Source: Zea mays
Taxonomy: Eukaryota > Streptophyta > Magnoliopsida > Poales > Poaceae
NCBI RefSeq assembly: GCF_902167145.1
Contig: NC_050098.1
Location: 77,974,207 to 78,038,206 of the forward strand
DNA: 64,000 nt
Direction: 5' to 3'
Of the stretch, positions 57,273 through 64,000 are shown piece after piece. Every line of letters starts with the position of its first letter. The first letter of the stretch is position 1. The translations under genes and the position numbers were made by a program. The notes beneath the pieces are model-generated. The model did no database searches, had not been told where the DNA came from, and saw nothing but the letters and a program-made list of their open reading frames with translations.

Positions 57273-57886
57273 TGTTGGGGACTTGTTCTCAAATGCTAAG
57301 AGTCAAGAACAAGGCAACACGAAGTATTAAATGTTAATGTCCTTCGTCCTTCGAGGCATTATTTCCCTTAGGATATAATGATCTTCGAACGAAGGTCATG
57401 AAGGACGTACCTTCATGATTACGGTTATAGGATAATGAAAGATGAAACATATAAAACATAAAAGATAAACACAAATAATCACATAATAATATCATTTATA
57501 TATTATCATTATACAAACTTGGATATTTAAATACGATATTTAATTACATTTATACCTTCGGCTTGATAGAAGGCAAAAATCCAAGTGTTGCGCGCGAGCG
57601 ATTACAAGATAGCGTGAATAGTACAGGGGCACTGTTCATCTATTTATAGGCACAGGGCGCAGCCTGTGTGAAATTACATTTATGCCCTTCACAATCGATT
57701 ACAATCATGACACAAACTATCATGGGTTTATTGGTCATTTCATCTTTAGGTCGGTTCACTCCTTCGTCTTGAGACATGTCACTATGCCGAAGCTTTATAG
57801 GTGATAGCTTCGGCATTGCTTTTGAGAGGATCCGCTGAAGGTGTTTCTTTCTTCAGGATCTTCGGCTACGAAGCATACCCCCAACA
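57273..57886 (-). repeat. J LTR (614 bp)
   Basis: Plus-strand tgttggggac .. cccccaaca, about as similar to D's LTR as to E's. A minus-strand TATA (tatttata on plus, 57641-57648) is next to an inverted repeat with one mismatch (gaatagt/actgttc). The purine-tract complement follows at 57887-57905. Confidence 0.88.
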
Positions 57887-58457
57887 TTAGCCCCTTCGCG
57901 GTGCTAGATCGTTTTTCATAACGAGCTTGATCCGTGAAAAGTCTTTTAGGCTTCAAGATGGCGAAGATCCAAAAAACACCTTCCCTGAGCTTGTTGCCGA
58001 GAAACGATTAAAATAATCCGAGCGCGAGGTGGCCCCGCCATGCAGCAGTTATGCGCGTCCTGGCGATTCACCTTCTCGGGCTCTGTGGCCCACCGTTCAG
58101 TGGGTGCAGGGCGACTGTTTGTCCGGTGCGGAAGACTTGACGATTTACCTTCCCACCTGCGGCACTATATAAATAGACGGGTAGGTGTGAAGTTACCACA
58201 GCATTCATTGCTATTGCACTGTTTTGCTGCCAAAAATTTGACCATAGCCGAAGCTTGCTTACTACATCGTCAACCGAAGCTATTCATTTTGCTCAAGCTT
58301 CGTAACAAGAAAGAGCTTCGGCAAAGTTAAAAAAATTTCAACTTCAACAAAAAACAAGAAACTTAATCATCAGAAGGCTAGGGTACGCTCAACAGCTAGG
58401 ATTACTCGCGACGGAGAGGAAGCCGAAGGTGCCGAAACCGCTCCAATCTCTGAAGTG
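57887..58457 (+). promoter_or_regulatory. J purine tract (minus) and promoter region of its antisense gene (plus)
   Basis: The polypurine tract complement is at 57887-57905. TATAAATA is at 58168-58175, 283 bp before ATG 58458. Between them is a leader without an earlier ATG in good context. Parallel to D and E. Confidence 0.6.
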
Positions 58458-61327
58458 ATGCAGCGGTCGAGGCTGGTAGTATCAGAGGATGCACCTATCG
58501 CTGAAGCTGAGCAGGTTGATGCTGAGGAAACTGAATCTGAAGATGGTTACAACACCGTGCCATCTAAATCCAGCCACTTGGAGTTTGGGAAATCCACCGT
58601 TACCGAAGGTGATATGTCTAAGCTGATGAAGCTGGGCTATTTCAGTGAAGCAGAAAAGGAGCTGGTTCGCTTTGGCGGAGACGAAATTACTCTGAAGCCG
58701 GAAAAAGATGAGGTGGTAGTGTTCAAAAGCTTCTTTAAAGCAGGATTAAGATTTCCTTTGAATGGGATGATTGCTGATGTTTTGAAGAAGTTTGGGATTT
58801 ATCTTCATCAACTAACGCCTAACGCCATCGTTAGGCTTAGTGTTTACATCTGGGCCCTCCGAAGCCAGGGGGTAGAACCATTTGCTGAAGGCTTCTGCTG
58901 AGTACATGAGCTTCATTATCAAACAAAAGCTAGAGAAGATGGGCTGCATGAAAACTTCGGCTGCTACAATTTTGCTTATCTCAAAAATACAATGTTTCCA
59001 GTTATCAGCTATCGTACCAAGTGGCCAGCTGGCTGGAAGACCAAATGGTTTTACGTCAAAGTTGATGAAGAAAAGGAGAAGCTGGTCCAAAGTCCACTAG
59101 AATTAATCTTCAGAGAAACCAGGCCCCAGTGCAACATGACACCGAAGAGTCCAAGCCAAATTGCACTGGGCGAATTTCGAGTTATTGCGGAGCATATTGG
59201 CACTAGGGATCTGGTGCAAGAATTCTTGGCTTTTAGAGTGTTCTCAACTTTGAAAGAGTGGGACATGCCGAAGCTCAAGGGAGAAAAGGAAAAGGGGGAA
59301 CTTGTTCGGCTGCCCTACTATTATAAATTCAAGAAACATTTCAAAGTGCCTTGCCAAGAATGGTTAAACACAATTGAAGTTATGTGCAACGACATTCTTG
59401 GCAATTATTCTAAAAAAGAAGACCAACTGATGACTGCAGCCTTCGGCACTCGTCCGAAGCGAAGGTTAAACCGGGTAATGGATGCTCTGAACTTTGAGTA
59501 TCCTGACTATGAAAGACTGGACCGAGGTGCCGAAGGACAGAAGAGAAACAGAGTTGCCAGCGTCCTGAATAAAGAAGATGCTAAATTGGTGAAAGATGAT
59601 GAAGAAAAGCTGAAAAAGAGAAAGCTGAGGCCTGAGCCGAAGACAGATGCTTCGAAGAAAAGAAAGGTTGCGGCTCCGAAGTAGAAGGCAACTGATATAG
59701 AAGAAGAAACTGCTGCAAAACCTTCTGCCACCGACGTGGAGGAAATCTTAAAGGTAATGACTGAATCTTTGCCTATTAAGCTAAGTCCACTGGGGCCGCA
59801 TCTGACGAAGCTTTTTCAAAAGGAAAAGGAGCCCTCGATAACGAAGAAGGCAGCTGGGCCGAAAAAACAAAGAATTGTTACTGTGACAGAAGTTATTGAA
59901 GGGACACCACCGCAAGCTTGGGCTCCGAAGGCACTAGTTGTTGAGAGCACAACAGCGACCGAAACTGCACCTGCTGAAGCTGCAGCTGCCGAAGCTGCCA
60001 CGACCGAAGATGTACATTTAAAAAGCACAATTTCTAATATTGATAAGATACTTCTAGCATGGCCACAGAAGAAGCTGTCGCAGCCACTGAAGAAGCCATG
60101 GCTACAGTACCTGAGAAGGGGAAGAAAATAGCTGAAGATGCTTCAGAAGAGGAAATTTTCAACTTTCAAAACTTAATTGGACAAGAGTTTTGATGAAGGC
60201 TGAGAAAGAAGAATTAAAAGAATATGCCATATCCTGTGGATATCAACCAGGGGCACTACTCTTCGGTGGTGTTGACGATGAAAAGTTAGGCTGCGTTTGA
60301 GATCAAACCGGAGCAAAGGTTATCGATACTCTATCAAAGAGTATTGGTTTCCTGAAGCTTGAGACCGACATAAGCCGCTACCGACGACAGCATCTTGTCG
60401 GTAGCTTATTCTATTCTAATTTCAAGGTAAAAACTTTTCTTCGACTTTTTATTGTTTTGAACAACGAAGGTGTTTTCTAACGAAGGTTGCTTGTGCACAG
60501 AGTATGCTGTTGAGTAAAGCTTTGAGAATGCAACAAGATCTTGAAGATAAAAAACATGAAGTTATAATTGAGGGTTTAGAAAGTAAAATAAAAGATCAAG
60601 CAGCTGCTCTTGAAAAGAAGGATTTTGAGCTTCAGACAACAGAAGGTTTATTGGCAGAAGCTGAAGCTAAAATTGCAAAGTTAAATACGGAGCTTCTCTC
60701 GAAGTCAGAAAGCTTCGAACAGGAGAAGCAGAAGTTAAATGCCAAATTTAAGACTGAGGTCGAGAAAAGTTCGAATCTGCAATCATTGACAGAGCTTCAA
60801 AACAGATGTATGGAGTTCAGTAGCTGATGTGTACAACGGCTGAAGCAGATCTTCAATTCGGTTGGAGCCAGCTGTGAAAAATTTAGTATTTTGACTAAAG
60901 ACTTGCCAGGGGCCTTCGAATATATCGACGGTGAAATTGATGACCTTGATGAAATTATAGCCAGACATGGTGATTTCTGTGCCCTGGTAGCTTCTCGAGG
61001 CACAGCTGTCGCCTTCCTGAAATCTGGTTGTACACATGGAAATATTGTTAATAGGCCCAACTTTAGTTTATCACCAGCAGATCTGGTTGATATTCCCAAT
61101 CTCGCCCGAAGCATAGGAAACAGGTTTATCAAACTAATATGGATGAAGGGTGGACGAAGCATAGCCGGTGATGAAGCTCGCAGTCATCTTAAGCCGGTAA
61201 CAAAATCATACCTTGTGCTTACCTTTCCCTTTAAACTTGAATAATTCTTACAATACTTAAATATGTACAGGATGACGAAGCTGAGGAGCAAGTTGACGAA
61301 GCTGAAGAGCGCGAAGCTGAAGCTTAA
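58458..61327 (+). pseudogene. J antisense gene, three exons, several stops
   Basis: ATG 58458. It has the same domain order as in E: AGLRFPLNGMIADVLKKF and HQLTPNAIVRLSVYIW, then HIGTRDLVQEFLAFRVF and RRLNRVMDALNFEYPDY. Intron 1 is 60427-60500 (caag/GTAAAA .. gcaCAG, phase 0). A coiled coil follows, then a conserved block (FEYIDGEIDDLDEIIARHGD). Intron 2 is 61197-61270 (ccg/GTAACA .. taCAG), with stop TAA 61325. Breaks: TGA 58899, TAG 59682, a frameshift near 60050, TGA 60195, TGA 60298 and TGA 60825. The sequence is well diverged from D/E, yet intron 1 is at the same place. Confidence 0.82.
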
Positions 61328-61794
61328 TAGACAATGATGAAGCTTGAATAGATAGCTGTGGAAAAGACTCTAAGAATTCTTGTATTAACCTTTGTAAAGA
61401 ATATTGTAACTTTAGAATTAGATTTTACTCTGCAAACTTTGTCCATACCTTGTAATATATTTTTACCTTTCCATCAACGTATGAAGTGCTTCGATGTGAA
61501 CAACACTTGTACTTGCATTGATTTGCTTTGCTGTGGACGAAACTAGCATTTTTTGAGCCGAAAGCGAAAAACACCTTCCCTTCTTTTCGTACACAACGAA
61601 GCATAAAACTGCTTCTTTTTCTCTTTTTTGCCAAAGCCTTATTTTTAGAGCTGAAGCATCCGCCTGTATCTGTATGTTATGATGATGATGATCCTATGTA
61701 TATCTAAATGAATGTTTATGAATGCAAATGTATGATGTAATGTGTCGTGCAAATGAATGTCCAAACACACATAAGAAGCCACAACCATAGCCTT
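61328..61794. other. J spacer after the antisense gene
   Basis: AT-rich with atgatgatgat and gaatgtttatgaatgc-type short repeats (61680-61770), equivalent to the D and E flanks. No gene. Confidence 0.45.
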
Positions 61795-62110
61795 CATTCC
61801 CTTGGGAATGATCGAAGTCTCTTTGCCGCTTATTTTTCGGCTTCACCGCTTATTTTTCGGTGTATCAGCGCTGACTTTTCGCTGTAAGTTCTGCATCCCC
61901 TTAGGAACGTCTTTTGAACTTCTTCGCCTTCTATTTCGGCGGTATCGCGTTGACTTTTCGCGCTTCGCCTTATATTTCGGCGGAATCAGCATTGACTTTT
62001 CGCTGTAAGCTCTGCATTCCCTTTGGAACGACTTTTGAGCAGAAAACTTACGCTGCGCTCCCTTAGGAACGGCTTTTTGTAGCTTCGTCGTGCTCTCCAT
62101 CCCCTTAGGG
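61795..62110. repeat. Repeat array between convergent genes in J
   Basis: Copies of tcccttaggaacgactttt and of tttttcgctgtaag / ttatttcggcggtat units, the same family as in D and E. Here it separates integrase (minus) from the antisense gene (plus). Confidence 0.7.
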
Positions 62111-62317
62111 ACGATTTTCGAGCTTCTCCCTGTTTTTTCCTTTTTTCCTGCACTCGATGGTGCATGCTGAGCTTTTACATTTACATTTTTGGGGGATTTT
62201 GCTCTCGTAGAGATGAATAAGAAAAAAGGGAAATTACATGCTATGGCCCCATTAAAAACCTTTCTCCCCTTCGGAAAGGAAAAGGGTCCCATAGGAAAAA
62301 TAAAAAGGTTACATCAG

Positions 62318-62839
62318 CTAAACATAATATCGCCGAAGCTCATCCACATTCCAAGATCTAGGAATGTCGTTGCCGTTCATATCCTTCAATCTGTAAGAGC
62401 CGGGTCTTGATGAAGATATTACCAAAAAAGGACCTTCCCACTTCAGTTGTAGCTTGCCTACTGTATCTGGGTTGGCCACTCTTTGAAGTACCAAGTGCCC
62501 TGGCTTAATGTTCTTTAGCCGAACTTTTCTGTCACGCCATTTTATTGTTTCGGCTTGATATTTATTGATGTTTTCCACTGCCTAAAGCCTGATCCCTTCT
62601 ATAGCATCTTTTGCCACAGAACAATCAGCTTCGTCCTCTGCCGAAGCCATTGTTCTTATTAATCCTGCCTTAGCTTCTTCTGGGGTTATTGCTTCGTCAC
62701 CAAACAGTAATTTGAAAGGTGTAAAGCCTGTTGACCTTGATATTGTTGTGTTGTGGCTCCACACCACTTTGATCAATTCATCTGGCCACTCTCCTTTGGG
62801 TTGATTGAAGATTAACTTCATTATTCCAGTCATTATAAT
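62318..62839 (-). pseudogene. pol: J integrase C-terminal part
   Basis: Minus-strand frame from 62839, starting IIMTGIMKLIF, then GEWPDELIKVVWSHNTT, STGFTPFKLLFGDEA, GHLVLQRVANPD and WNVDELRRYYV, stop at 62315-62317. An in-frame TAG lies at 62581-62579, between GIRL and AVENINKY. Same family as G integrase; no chromodomain. The N-terminal side is removed by K at 62840. Confidence 0.88.
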
Positions 62840-63190
62840 TGTAACACCCCGGGATCCACAAACACCCCAGAATGCTACTAAACTACACCTCTAACATTCG
62901 TATATAAAATTTTGACAGCATCTCCTTTGAAAATTGTATAAACTGGGAAGCAACAAAGTATAAATAGATATCATGATAAGAAAACATAATCGACATTAAT
63001 AATCTGCTAGCAATGGGAAGACAACCATAACCGCATGAACTAAATTAACCAGTGCGCACAACTAGTTAGAAACAAACATCCTTTGTCAAAAAGCTTCTAA
63101 TTAAATCATGACTGCGCCTAAGCAGCGTTATTATGAGAGTGAAGGTGGATGTGCTGCTACTTCCCACTTCCCTTGACGAGCAACAAGCAC

Positions 63191-63228
63191 CTGCATTGAG
63201 TAATGCAAGAGTGAGATGAAACATCTCA
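63191..63228 (-). promoter_or_regulatory. K hairpin and candidate 3' splice site
   Basis: Minus strand: gcTGAGATG-TTT-CATCTCA, then ctcttgcatt and CAG/gtgc. Stem of 7 bp with a base composition different from B and H but the same fixed outer TGAG/CTCA. Confidence 0.6.
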
Positions 63229-63414
63229 GCAAGCGAATTGTTTTGACAAGATATTTAAACCACAAATTGAATTAATCAACATTTTAAAAGAATCACAATT
63301 AAGATCAGAAATACTTGTAGATATAGAACTTAGTAGTCCCAATATAACCAATACCATCTCATTTCCTCGAACAACCACAATAGGTTCTATAACACGTCCC
63401 TGCGTCAACAATAC

Positions 63415-63797
63415 CTGCAAATATCACTTCACTGTATGCATAGGAATGCAATGTGTAGGTACTCTGTCTTTATACCTCTGAGGGTATAAAACCACATCAT
63501 CTGCAAATATCACTTCAATGAATGCATATGAATGCAATGCATATGTCCTCTGCCTTCATACCTCTAAGGGTATGAAGCTGCATCGTACCCCTCCTCGGGC
63601 AACGTACGATGCTAAATTGTACCGGTACGGTCGGACCATAGGTCACGACAAAACTTCAGATGCAAATGAGTCATGCAATGTATATGGCATGCTACATTTA
63701 TCAATAAACTTCACTTCCTTCAGATACAACACAAACCTCAAATAATACTTCATTTACCTTCAGATACAATACCAACCTCAAATAATACTTCATTTAC
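63415..63797. repeat. Short tandem repeats in K
   Basis: An ~86-bp unit starting ctgcaaatatcacttca occurs twice (63415, 63501). A 40-bp unit starting cttcagatacaa occurs twice (63718-63757, 63758-63797) with the start of a third. Confidence 0.75.
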
Positions 63798-64000
63798 CTT
63801 CAGGGGTGTGAATTAATCTCATGAGTCATACTCGAATCATAATCATCATCAATATATGATTGAGCATCAGTACAATGCAAGCAAGTAAAGCATCACCATA
63901 GAGTCCAATTATGAAAGAATCCAATACTTCTGAATATTAGATTGTAGACAATAGAAATAACAGGTCAAAACGGAAGCAACCACCGCTACATTCACTTGCC

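Larger units (their letters stand above)
57176..62839 (-). mobile_element. Element J: Cinful-like Tat element with pol and antisense gene, partial
   Basis: On the minus strand: integrase C terminus (62839-62318), repeat array, opposite-strand gene (58458-61327 on plus), purine tract, LTR (57886-57273), then unexpectedly a primer site and ~80 bp of leader before C's LTR. It is cut at 62839 by K. It shares primer site, array and antisense gene with D and E, but keeps pol, so it represents the autonomous type. Confidence 0.85.
62840..64000 (-). mobile_element. Element K: end of a long LTR, probably minus oriented, running off the right edge
   Basis: TGTAACACCCC begins at 62840 in the middle of J integrase. 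The presumed TSD is ataat (62835-62839), with its partner outside. On the minus strand the hairpin and CAG module (63228-63191) lies ~370 bp from this end, much as it lies ~450 bp from the 3' ends of the B and H LTRs. So 62840 is likely the 3' end of a 3' LTR. No coding region is visible. Confidence 0.7.

Overview
The window is wall-to-wall plant LTR retrotransposons; I see no host gene. The organism is almost certainly a grass. It carries long-LTR Ty3/gypsy chromoviruses of the Tekay/RIRE3 type with C-terminal chromodomains, Tat-lineage elements of the Huck type and the Cinful/Zeon type, insertions nested inside insertions, and 5-bp target-site duplications (TSDs). An Andropogoneae genome, Zea-like, is my best guess from the family mix (inference).

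Nesting, with letters used throughout. C is the oldest layer: a Tekay-like element that starts left of the window and survives as slices at 12552-12635, 37324-39189, 40809-41548, 53688-55005 and an LTR at 55006 to about 57175. B (666-12551, + strand, Tekay-like, 4.3-kb LTR) lies inside C, and A (1-665, - strand, same family as B) is inserted in B's 5' LTR. D (12636-37323, - strand, Zeon-like, TSD agagt) lies inside C pol. Inside D sit H (14565-24520, non-autonomous Tekay-like, TSD cttag) and E (29910-37296, young Zeon-like, TSD ccttc). G (39190-53687, Huck-like, TSD acatc) lies inside C integrase and has been rearranged. J (about 57176-62839, - strand, Cinful-like) lies in C's 3' LTR, and K (62840-end) is inserted in J integrase.

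The two groups have different layouts. The Tekay-like elements run LTR - iMet primer site - small orf0 - gag - PR-RT-RNaseH-INT-chromodomain - purine tract - LTR. Their long LTRs look like a promoter, a GC-rich exon and an AT-rich intron that ends in a conserved hairpin plus 3' splice site. The Cinful/Zeon elements run LTR - gag (with pol only in J) - repeat array - an oppositely oriented gene with its own TATA box and two introns - purine tract - LTR. In E this antisense gene is fully open (three exons, 1017 codons), and gag is also intact.

Decay follows nesting. By hand count the LTR pairs differ by about 5% in D, 3.4% in B, 2% in H (sampled) and 0.9% in E. Many in-frame stops are TAG/TAA at former Gln codons, as expected from methylation-driven C-to-T change. 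The main points for follow-up are the spliced antisense gene shared by D, E and J, the covarying hairpin/3' splice-site module in three long-LTR families, the dsRBD-like orf0 protein, and the duplication plus solo-LTR rearrangement at G.
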